From assembly GCA_001661515.1 (NCBI GenBank), contig LUVW01000008.1, forward strand, positions 253,232-317,231: a DNA stretch of 64,000 nt, in the 5' to 3' direction. Positions 42,807 through 53,800 of the stretch are shown here, piece by piece (position 1 is the stretch's first letter; each line of letters opens with the position of its first letter). Under the pieces are notes generated by a model that worked only from the letters and a program-made list of their open reading frames with translations, ran no database searches and was not told where the DNA came from. Made by a program: the position numbers and the translations under genes. The stretch comes from Capniomyces stellatus. Lineage: Eukaryota; Kickxellomycota; Harpellomycetes; Harpellales; Legeriomycetaceae.

Positions 42807-45018
42807 TGTCTCTTGATAATATATGTTTGTCCAGTTTGGCTGGACACTGGTTTTATGTAGCCTATCTCTTTTTTATGCTTTTTATTAGAACATAGGAGAT
42901 GCTTGGTATAGCTATTTCGAGACTATTTTGGTGCTATTACGATATTCGCTTTAATAAATTATACTAGGTTTGCAGTTGAAGCTAAATTAATAGTTACCGC
43001 TATAATAATAACACAAGTCAAAAATGTATTAATTTATATTAGTTGAGCTTTATATAACTTCTTATGTTAAACGTCGTTTCAATATTAGAGTTTAACAGAG
43101 TTGTATATCAGCACGTAAGTTATATATATCACTTTATGATTTATTTATTTTGGCTACTAATCAAATATGGAATAAGGATGGGATGGAAATTATTTTTCTT
43201 GCGCACATGGTGTTGCTACTTTTGATTGAAATATATCATTAGCAACTCTGTCTAATTTTGAATTGACACTTTACGTTTAAACACATTAATAGTATGTGCC
43301 TATGCAGTAATCGTTTTTTTTTTGATTATAACAGTACTTTGGACAGTTGCTGCAAAAACTGTCTGATCCATCTTCTCTTCGTTGTCAGCACCATAAAATT
43401 GCTAGAATTGACCAATTGGCATCGAAAATCAAAAATAATCTGTCAGTAAATATTGATCCTCTTTCCATTGTTCTAGGACATATTAAAGCTTAATTGTGCA
43501 GCTCAAATGCACCAAATTATCTTCTCGTCAACACCACTGATATGCCTGATTATCCATACCTTGCCTATTCGATTGTCTTTGCAATAGTGTCATTCAATAA
43601 CAGTATTATTTTAATTAACTAGTACAATATTTACATTTTTGCCCTTATTGGAAAAAAATAAAGCTGTATGCTTTTTGTTTTGTTTTTGGCGCTAAGCTTT
43701 TATTTTAAAACAACTAAACTCTAACGCTTACACGCACACATACCTGCACGCATGTACATACACAATCAGGCTTGGTAAGTTAGAGCATGATACGTTGATG
43801 GCGCGTTTAGGCGGGATAGCATATATATATGTTTATAATCAAAAACAGCTGGCTATACTAGTATAAATCTGTACCTGTGTCATAAATGCAGGCCTACAAT
43901 ATCATGTTTGATTTACAGCCAAAGAGCATGATTTGAGCATTGTGAGCCTAAATCCAACCGCTAAGAACACTTTTCACACCACACCACACTACATCAAAGC
44001 AGTAAAATCATATATTAAAGCTCGTAGCAGATATTCTTCAGGGTTCCAATCTCCCACCCGCTCTGGAGCTCTATTTGATTCTTTGGATAGACTCTGTAAT
44101 GTGCGCTTTACGATTTGCCGGATTTCATTAGAATAATCCGTTTACGTTAATTTCTAGGTGAAATTAGTTATCAAGATGTTCAAGCGAACAGTAGAGAAAA
44201 GCATGGCAATGTTAATCAATCAATTGTTTTACATTTATCCAGGACTATATAACCTGTAAATCATCTAGCCTCATCAATAAGCTTTCAAAAAAATAAATAG
44301 TAAAGGTGTCTTATCACAAAAATGGTTTTATAAAAGTTTAGATTATTGAGGAGATTGTGAAAGTAGAGAATCGCATTTATAGCTACAAATTCCTTTTTTT
44401 CATTGAAATTGTAGCTATAAAACTTGCCCTTTAATAATCAGTTACTGATGTGTATTCATTATACACCCAAGATATACTAAATTAAACTAAACTAAACTTG
44501 GCTTTTTTTTATTTGTTCTGGGGTCAATTACCAATTTCTTAGTTTATTGTCAAAAAAAAATACACACACAAACTCGCTATAAAAAAACTACAAAGATTTC
44601 GATAAAATAAAAACCGAAAAGTTGTTTTTAGTGTCGGTTTCTTGGTTAAATGGGTAATTAAATCTGCCATTGTTCTATTGGTGATTATTGATAAATCGTA
44701 TCTCGTCTGTGTTTTTGGATTATATGTTTATGTCAAACAGGACGTTTACAGTTGCTGCTTTACCAACGTTTTGTAGCTCAATTGACACCATGTTCAGCAA
44801 TTTTAAAGAGTAAAAAAAATTGGAAAGTTATAAATCTCACCACTCAAAGACCCAGCTCGTACCAAGTTGGGATGCATTTCAACTAAAATTGACATGCTTT
44901 GAAGCTCGTAATTTGTTGATTGTTAATTGTTGATTGTTGATCGCGTTGTAACTTTCTCTATTACTGGTAATTGTTTTATGATTTTTACAAGCTGGATCTC
45001 ACTTGAACATAAGTATGA

Positions 45019-45071
45019 CATCTTCTCCCCTCTCCCCTCCCCTCCCTCCCCTCCCTCCCCTCTCCCCTCTC
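45019..45071. repeat. CCCCTCT/CCCTCC pyrimidine tract
   Basis: About 50 bp of uninterrupted C and T on the + strand, in CCCCTCTCCCCTCCCCTCC-type units, followed by A9. It is much richer in C than anything around it. Confidence 0.9.
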
Positions 45072-46732
45072 AAAAAAAAACAATATTTAGTAAAGCTGCA
45101 CTGCTTCCACGATTGTGTGAATGTATTATTTTTCTAACCTCCTTATCGCCACTTCTCTATGTTTGGGTTGGTTGGTTTGGTGTTGTTACAGGTATCTATT
45201 AATACAAGTTATATGCCAACTGAAACACAGTGCCATTGGTAGTTGTGGTTAGCAGTATTGCTATTTGTATTTTTTTTCTTTTAAACCAGTTGGTAACTGA
45301 TGCAAAATTACATGCTTTACCTAAATGAGTGTCGAATGAATTCCATTGTTGCCCAAAGTAATACTATAAAGTGGCCGTTTTTCCTTCTCTTGAGTAAAAG
45401 TGGCTTTGGTTTCTAACAATTTATGCAGCGAAACATCAAAGCCCATTTCAGAGGAAATATCTTATTTTCTAAAATGGCTGTGGTGATAAAAAATACACAG
45501 CAATACCCGCTTTATATCTGAAACAATAATACCTAGGTCTCCGATTAAATTTTATGCTTCTTTACTCAAAGCACTTGAACATATGCCGTCAATTCTTTGG
45601 TAGAACTGTACCTAAATTTTCTATATTAGGATTTGATTTCAGCACCTAGAGTATTTTCTTTACTAGTAAGGTGTACTTGGTGGGTTGGTTTTATTTTAAT
45701 CCCAATATGGATTCGGTGTAGTAATGATAATAATAATAATGGTTGTAGCTGTAGTAGTATTGCTGTAGTAGTAGCATTGTTGTAGTGAAAATTTGCTAAT
45801 CCAAGACAACACAAGTATGTGTATAGTTATAATGTTTATTCAGAGTAGACATTTGACATTTTTAGAAAAGACCCTAATCACACTGTGCTCATACAGCGCG
45901 CTATAGCTGTATATAAACTGAGACACAATTCATTAGTAAAAACATTTTATCAAAAAGGTTCCCTAATGGCTTAAAGTATTAAGATAATATATAATATGTA
46001 ATATGTAATAAATGTAGTTAGAATAAATTATTGTCTATTGAAATAAAGCGCCCTATTGATCACAAAGGCTCTTTGTAGCAAAAGAGCTATTGAATTCAGC
46101 TATTGCCCCATCGGCACGGCCTATCAATGCGCAAGAATAGATGTCTGTAATAATAAGATGTTAGTAGTAGTGTGTATAGTAAAATATAGTAAAATAAAAT
46201 ACGGTACTTGTAGCTTTTCGGATAAAAAACCCCGTGATAGGAAAGCCGTTAAAGCATATACCATTACCCGTGGTTAGAATTAATCCACGATACATACTTA
46301 TTTGTTGGAGACCAGCTGAAAATAAACCAACCCGAGAGCTCAACGTAAATTAAGATATAAGTGGTAAGCGTATCATCCCTATTTTAAACCAAGGGGCAAA
46401 TTGACTGGGCTAACCGAACTAGATTTTTATAACGCCTTCTATGCAACACTATGCTATAAATATTCCAATTGAATTGATTTGCTTGTTGATGAAAAAACAT
46501 ACCAGTAAAAATAAAGCAGTTTTTTCAAAAAGAGTAATTAATAAAAGCAACATATAGGGTGGCATTTACACCGACACTAAATTAAGTGTTGATGATACTA
46601 AGAAGGATCTCAAGGCCAAGCCAGTACTTTAAACAATCTTTTTTTAATTTTGTTTTACTGTTACTCTATGTACTGATTCTATTTATTGCTCTACGTTCTG
46701 ATATTATTTGTTACTCTACGTTTTGATATTGT

Positions 46733-46806
46733 TGTTCTGTGTTCTAAAGTTCTTGTTCTATGTTCTAAAGTTCTTGTTCTATGTTCTAAAGTTCTTGTGC
46801 TATGCT
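46733..46806. repeat. 21-bp tandem repeat (TTCTATGTTCTAAAGTTCTTG)
   Basis: Three close copies of a 21-bp unit, with older degenerate copies (TTACTCTACGTTTTGATATTG-like) reaching back to about 46,660. It is non-coding, about 500 bp upstream of ERG6. Confidence 0.88.
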
Positions 46807-47310
46807 CATTTAGTGCTGTGCTGTTATATTCTATTCGGTAATTTTTAGTTCTGTAATGTTGCTATTAACAACAAACCACGTTTTTATGAAAGAGGAGGAT
46901 TGGTGTTGATATTTTTGCCCCCCCCAATAAATTGGGCTAATCGTAATCATAGCTGTCGCTGGTAGTACTGTGTAGTTTGCTTTGATTTGATTTAAAAACT
47001 CCTGAATAAAAATATACACCAAACCGGTTTATTTGCCGCATAACCCATGTTTTCTAAATAGTGTTTGAAATAACTATAAACCAGGCAACACTGGCAATAT
47101 GACAAGTAAATACAAACTTTTTTTTAGATAACCTTTTATACCTTTTTTTTTCTCCTCAATAAATATACGTCGATCCCTTCTAAAAAACACTTTACATTGT
47201 AGCTTTTTGGTTTGGAAATATACTGGCTATTTTTTTAATAAAGATAAAGCGCACAACAAATAACCATTAAAACACGGTATCCTTCATTTACTCAAAGTAG
47301 CTAAATCAAA

Positions 47311-48612
47311 ATGCCTAAGGGTTACGATAGAAACATAGTGGATCCAACCCCAGAGACTTCCAGACTATTACATGGCGATAAAGTGGTTACAAGCGGCTCT
47401 CTGCTTAACACTATCAGGTCTTTTGGGCTAAAAAATCACGAAATTCAAGATTTTTCATACCAAACGTATACGGGCTTTTGGGGAGACAGCAAGTCAAAAA
47501 ACGTAAACAATAGAGCTGAAATGTATAAAGTCGTGACAAACACCTTCTACAACATATGTACTGACTTTTACGAGTATGGGTGGGGACAGAGCTTCCACTT
47601 TGCGAGAAGGAGTAGAGAGGAAACATTTAGAGAGAGTATAAGCAGACACGAGCACTTTTTATTTTCCAAAATTCAAATCAAGGAAGGCAGTAGCGTTCTC
47701 GATGTAGGGTGCGGTGTAGGTTAGTATTATTTGCATGAGTATGAGTATGAGTATGAGTATGAGTATGAGTATGAGTATGAGTATGAGTATGAGTATGAGT
47801 ATGAGTATGAGTATGAGTAGACCAGCAAATTTTCCAAACTGATGGCATCTATTAAGATTCACAACATTGATACTGCTACCATTGATTTAGGAGGACCTGC
47901 TAGAGAGTGTGTCAGGATGACTGGTGCAAAAGTTACTGGGTTAAACAACAATGACTATCAGCTGGAAAAAGCACAGGGCTACTGCACCAAGTATGGCATT
48001 TCAGACAATATCGAGTTTGTAAAGGGCGATTTTATGTATATGCCGTTTGAAAAGAATACTTTTGATGCGGTATACGCAATTGAAGCGACATGCCATGCCC
48101 CAGACTTGTACTCTGTTTACAAACAGATGTTTGATGTTTTGAAACCTGGTGGGAAGATGGCTCTGTATGAGTGGTGCATACTTGAAGGCTACGATGAGTT
48201 GACTTCTAAACACGCCAAGATAATATCCCAGATCGAGTTTGGGAACGGTATTCCAAAGTTATTTACTACCAAAGAGTGTGTTAGTGCTGTCGAAAAGGCT
48301 GGATTTGAGCTGATTTATGCTAAAGACATTTCTGGAGTTGGTGTAGGGGGCGACTTGCCCTGGTACTGCGACTTGTTCCAGGAATTTATAAGCTTCAAAA
48401 CATTGCAGTCTTTTATTAGGTCAGTTGTTGGAAGATTATTCACGACATCCATACTTGCAATACTTGGGTTTATCGGGTTCATTCCAAAAACCCTATTGCA
48501 AACCAATAACATACTGCTTCAGGCGTCTAGTTCCTGTGTTGATGGAGCAAAGCACAATATATTTACGCCAATGTTTTTAGTTGTAGCACGAAAACCATTG
48601 GAGGACCGCTAA
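47311..48612 (+). CDS. ERG6: Sterol 24-C-methyltransferase
   Basis: Two exons, 47311-47719 and 47891-48612, give 376 aa (yeast Erg6 is 383). The enzyme transfers a methyl group from S-adenosylmethionine to C24 of zymosterol (or lanosterol), a defining step of ergosterol synthesis, on the ER or lipid droplets. The sterol-binding region I motif 'YEYGWGQSFHFA' precedes the SAM-binding motif I 'VLDVGCGVG|GPARE', which the intron splits after its third glycine codon begins. 'GLNNNDYQLEKA', 'IEATCHAPD' and 'LKPGGKMALYEW' follow, all as expected. The C-terminus holds the usual hydrophobic helix (about 315-340). Nothing is missing. The 171-nt intron has donor GTTAGT and holds a 14-unit hexanucleotide array. 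Confidence 0.97.
47737..47820. repeat. (GAGTAT)14 microsatellite in the ERG6 intron
   Basis: Thirteen perfect GAGTAT units and a final GAGTAG fill half of the 171-nt ERG6 intron, beginning 17 nt after the donor. The array is perfect, so it is probably young and variable in copy number. Confidence 0.96.
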
Positions 48613-50800
48613 GCCGACAATGGGTTATTACTTATACACACCCGCTTTAGCTCAACACCGCGATTGACTGCTTTAGTTACAGCGTTATTATTAAACATAA
48701 CGGACCCCCCCTCCAACTCGATTCAGAATATACGTTTTATATATTATATTTCTCATAATTAATATATCGGGCCAACTTAGCCGAGTTGAATCAACATTTT
48801 TACTTTTCTTTTTTCCTTTTCCTTTTACTTTTCCTTTTCCTTTTACTTTTTCCTTTTACAACAGAGATGGTAAAAATATAAGGCGGCTGTATATAACAGC
48901 GAAACGTATTAAGCCCGAGTTTGGCCTTGGTTTGGATTTAATCAGGTATTGTAAGAGTTGACCGATTTGGGCACTTGATGTTGTTTCTGGCACTGATTTG
49001 ACGAGCAAAAAGCAAGTGTGTTTCATGTCTTTAAGGTTGCTTTACTTGATATTGAAGCATCACACAAACTGACCTGTAATTTATTTATTTTTGACAAGCT
49101 TACAGCTTTCAGTTGTAAAGGAAAGAGAAAGCATGTGGTAAGGTTGAGGACTAATAAAATGGAAAAGAGAGAGTAAGAGATGGAATAGACAAGTAGACAG
49201 AATCAATATGACTATGTCTAGTCACTTGAATAACCCAATCGAGTGCCAAATTAGCGACACACGTCTTTGCAATACAGATAAAAGGCTGGGGTAAGATATC
49301 GATAGCCACGGTTTATGTGGGTTTAGCCTTTAAGTTGACCTAAACACATTTCCAATATTTTAAATAAAAAAAGGAGAGCGTTCTCGATAAAAGAAAAAGA
49401 AAAAGAAAAAGAAAATGAGAAAGAGAAAGAAAGGTTAACTCGAGCAAATAAAATCTGTGGTAGAAAAAGTAACTGAAATTATATTAACGGGAAATTGATG
49501 AATAAAAAGGCAAATAAACCAACTAGTTGCTGATAAAAGTAAACAAAAGTAGAATTGAGAGAAATAAAAGCATCAAAGTGGCGAAATGATATACGATGAA
49601 GGATTTAAAAAAAATGGCAAAATAGTGAACAGAAAAACAAAATTAAAAAGTAATCTAAAGCGTCCTATAAAAACAGAAAGAACAAAGATGTACGATTTAA
49701 AAAGAAGGAAAAAAAAAGAAAAAGAGCAACCAACAATATATTTGACCCCACCATTAAAAAGTGGATAAAAAAAGCTTTGGATAGTTAAGTAAAAAACATG
49801 AAATAAAACTTATCCCAAGTACTTTGAAAATGGGAATTCCAGAAATAAAGATCGAGATGAGACAAACACTGTACTAGCTTTATAACATCACGATTATTTT
49901 CAAGAGATAGAAAATAATAGTTGGACTATACTTTTTATTTTAGTTGATACAAACAAAAAAAAAATACATAACGCGTATACCTGGACGTAGAACACACTGA
50001 AGTGTTTATTGCAAGTGGTCAGAAAGAAAGAGAAAAAGTGAGTGTATGCCAAAGCTAGGTGTAGCCGGATACAAGTCAAAAAAGAAGAAAAAACAAAGTA
50101 AAGTCGAGTAGCACGTTCATTTTTGAAAAGTAACACAGAACGGAATATATATATATACAAATATATATGCGTGTGGATGTGGTTGATATTTACTTTTAAT
50201 ACATCAATAATAAATCGGTATAAACAAAGGTGAAGGCAGAAGCAAAGAGGAATAAATAGAATAAACAGAGCACGAAGAGTGGGATTTAAGCAGCGACGTG
50301 CAATATATAAATACAAAAGAAAAAAAAGGATACAAGAAAGTAAAGAACTAGAAAGGATTAGCAAGAAAGGAGGGACAGAAAGGATACGTTTTGGAGGGAT
50401 ATTAAATTTCGAGTGAAATAAACTACAAGCTGATCTTTTGGTAATTGATAGTCAAGAGATTTATCAATACCCCCCCCCCACCAAATCACCAAATCACCAA
50501 GAAGAAAAGAAAAAAAAAGGAAACGGAGAGATTTTCAGATATTTTTAACTCTCTAAAAGTGGTTGGTGTAAAAAGAAGGGCAGGTACAGCGGATAGGTAT
50601 TTTTCTGATAGGGTAAAGTGTGTACAGAAAAAAAAACAGATTTTATCACAAAGGACCGAAAAGCCTTATAAACGACAAGTGTAGCGGCTTTATATAAAGA
50701 AGAAGAATAAGAAAGGAAACCCGAGTATAAGAGTAGTGAATACAGTAAAGTAAGAGGGGAAAAGAACAAAAGATCTGCAAGGAAATATAGGTGAATAGAC
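48613..50800. other. Intergenic region with purine-rich leader of INO80
   Basis: The left part is AT-rich with a TTTTCC/TTTTAC pyrimidine tract at about 48,803-48,860. From about 49,100 the + strand becomes purine-rich (AAAGAAAAAG runs at about 49,388-49,435) and stays so up to the INO80 ATG. Minus-strand frames such as 49,900-50,364 are hydrophobic artefacts of that bias. No gene is supported. Confidence 0.55.
49370..50800 (+). promoter_or_regulatory. Purine-rich leader/promoter of INO80
   Basis: More than 1 kb before the INO80 start codon is dominated by A and G on the coding strand (AAAGAAA, GAGAAAG, GGAAAGA words), as before eIF2alpha and MOT1. No TATA-type element or long upstream frame stands out. 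Confidence 0.4.
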
Positions 50801-53800
50801 ATGGATAACGAGTATGGCAGTGATGGTCGACGTAGAGGTAAGTATCAGTATTACAAGGATGCAGTAGACAGCGATCGTATCAGTTCGTCTGGAGCTGATT
50901 TCAGCCATGGAGCGGGTTCTTATGACAACACACAGCACCAAGTGATAGAATTCCAAGGAACAGATATGAGAGCAGGGGTGGGGATTAGTGGAGATAATCT
51001 AGCAGCAGAAAACATAGTGCAAGGACCAGATAGAATAGGAAATAGATGGCATGACAGATCAGTGAGTAGTAGAGATGAAGGGAGGTATAGCGAGGAGCGC
51101 GAAACGTTTGTAGATAATATGCAAAAGTTTAGTTCAAGTAGATACTACCAAAATAACCCAAACCAATCGTTTAGACGCAGCAGCGATAAGGGCAGACAGC
51201 CAGCAGAGGAGCCAGAGTACTACAGCAGGGGCAGAGAGGTAGACCCAAGAGAAACAGTTGATCCGGCGCTGCAGTCAGCGAGTCGAATTACGTCAGTGAC
51301 AAGAAGAGAGGGATATGCAAGCAGAGAGGGCGAGTATAATGCACAGTACCCGGAAGAAGTTGGCAGACAAAGTTACAGGAGCTCACAAGAACGATATGAG
51401 GATAGCGGTAGAGAGGGAGGATACTCGAGCAGAGTGGGTGATGGCTATCAGAGCCACAGATCCAGGCTCAACAATAGCGGGGAGTATGAGGAAAGAGAGC
51501 CGGTGGGGTATTACGAGCGCAGATCTGGATATAGGAGAGAGGACGAGGAGGACGTGGGCCAAAGTAGGGATTACAGGGAGGCGAGAGGCGAGAGGGACAG
51601 TTATGCAGATGAGCGGCTTGGGTATGGGGGCAGAAGCAAGGGGAATTGGTATGCGAATAGAGAAGATACGGGGTATGTGCATATAGACGAAGATAGAGGG
51701 GCGGGCGCGGATAGGAGAGGCATGAGTGAAAGAGAAGGTGAGGATGAGATAAGGAGGAGGATAAGAAGTCAGGTAGGATATAGGGAGGGTAGAAACGAGG
51801 GTGGAGGCTTTTATGATCGACAGAGGGGGTATAGAGGCGAAACGATCAAAGCAGAGTCGGATTTCTACAAAGAGGGGTCATTAGCGATCAATGAGGGGAG
51901 TAGTTATAACGAGCCAAAGCACGAGTTAAGTAGGAGCTGGGGTAGTGAGTATTCGGAGGGCCGGTATGGCAGGGATAATGAGCAGGTAAATAGGATGCAT
52001 ATATTTGGCGTTTGTGTACAGAAAGCTGAATATAAAATTGCCAAGTCCAAAGTGACTTGGGCTTTAAGCTAATTGTAGATATGAAGTTTTATTGTTAAGG
52101 GGAAGGAAGTATGATATTAATAAACGAGTTAAATTAGGTCATTGTTAGCATTGTAGATTAATGATGACTAAAGAAAAACAAAAGATATTAATTGAAACAA
52201 ATAGACAGCATATTATAAAAAGGAAACAATGTATTTGGAGTCAAAAAAAATTGGTATAATGAATGGAAAATGAAGATGTTAATAATAATGTTTTTAATAT
52301 AGAGAATGGAAAGTGGCGTTGATCATAGTGGGATATATCGAAACAAAAGACTTGAAAGTTACAATTCGGAAAGAGAACAGAATACGTTATCGCCAGGGTT
52401 GATAAATTTACTTAACGCAGGTATGGAGGATAGCTGGAGTGGAGGGTCAAAAAAGCCTACAGGATTGGGCGATAAGGCAAGAGAAAGCAGCCGGAATAGA
52501 AGTTATGTATATGAGGAAAAGGGAACAGAAACAGGAAAAAATAACGAAATGGAGATGGATAGAAAGTATGATTATAGCGACGCGGAAGGAAGGGGTAGGA
52601 GAGAAAATACATCAAAGCTAGGTCAAGAGGAATTAGAAAGAGAGGCATATATGCCTGGAGTGAGGGGCAGAGAGGAGGACGCAAGGAGATACAGCGAGGA
52701 GAAAGTAAATACGCCAGAGAACATTGAGGATGCGGCGCTAGTTTTGCTGGACTTGACAGGAGGGGGACAAACAAACATTCAAGCCGAGGAAAGATACAAG
52801 AGAGTTTCGATATCGAATCTGTTGAGTATAGCAGATAGCCAAGTCGAGAAGGAAAAGGGAAAGGAGGAGGCAGAAAATGAGGACGAGACTAGCTTTAAAA
52901 ACGAAACAGATTTACTTGAGCAGGAAATTAGGAGCGGAAATGATAGTGTAAAGAAAGAAATGGAAGAAGAAGCAAGTGATGATGAGGTGGTGATGGCAGA
53001 AGAAAATGAAGAGAAGCTGGAAGGGGATGGGGATGGGAGAGAGGCAGAGGCAGAGGCAGAGGCTGTGGATGAAGACTCTGTTGAGGCTATTAAAATCCCG
53101 CGGCTGGCAGATATAATCAGGAAGGAGAAACTAAAGGAGAACGAAAGAAACGACGTGGCTGAAGGTGAGAGGAGTGTAAAAGATATAAATGGCGTAGCGC
53201 AGAGCAGCAAAAGCGGAGAGACGAGGCAACGAGTGGAGGAGGAGGCAAAAGTGGTGGTGGAAGAGGAGAAAAAGCCGGAGCTAAGAACCATGCCTAACAG
53301 AAACAGGGGTTTGGCCAGAAAGAGAAGAATCCACTCGGTTGATGGCGAAGACCCGAACTCAAGGCAGAATGGATTGGCCAAAAGACAGTTTAATGAGGGG
53401 TCAAGGATAAGGGAGAAGGGTGGAGGAGGGATGGATGAGGGAGAGGTAGGCGCAGTAATGAATGGAAGTAGAAACAAAAGCATAGATAGCAAGGTATATA
53501 GAGGCAGTGATGTGATGAGCAATTCAGCGGGCGATAGGTGCATTGTGTTGGGATTGGGGTTGGGATTAGGCTTGGGGCTGGGGTTGGGAGCAAAAACAAG
53601 GTACGAAGTTCAGGAAAAGGCAATAGTGGAAGGGTGGGGTGAAAAGGGTGAATATGATGAAGAAGACGAAGATGATGAAGAAGACGAAGAGGATGTGGAA
53701 GGGGGTGAGGATGGTGAAGAGGAAATATTAGAATTGAAATCAAGGTCGGGTTCAAAATCAAAATCGGCATCAAGGTCAGAATTAGAGTTAATATCAAAAG

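Larger units (their letters stand above)
42748..47310. other. AT-rich gene-poor region
   Basis: No gene can be supported. The region has (GTTTGTATCTT)n-like repeats at its left end, a CT-rich tract at 45,020-45,070 and 21-bp tandem repeats near 46,735-46,800. Short frames such as 43,933-44,136 and 46,056-46,277 show no domain and have neighbouring stops in AT-rich sequence. I checked the GGTTCCAATC word at about 44,043 as a tRNA B box and could not fold a tRNA around it. Confidence 0.5.

Noticed and set aside
43933..44136. 67-codon + frame and a GGTTCCAATC tRNA B-box-like word inside it
   Set aside because: No acceptor stem or A box could be matched for a tRNA, and the peptide has no recognisable feature.
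49900..50364. 154-codon hydrophobic minus-strand frame
   Set aside because: Phe/Leu/Ser-rich product expected from the complement of a purine-rich leader; low-complexity membrane-like sequence without conserved polar positions.
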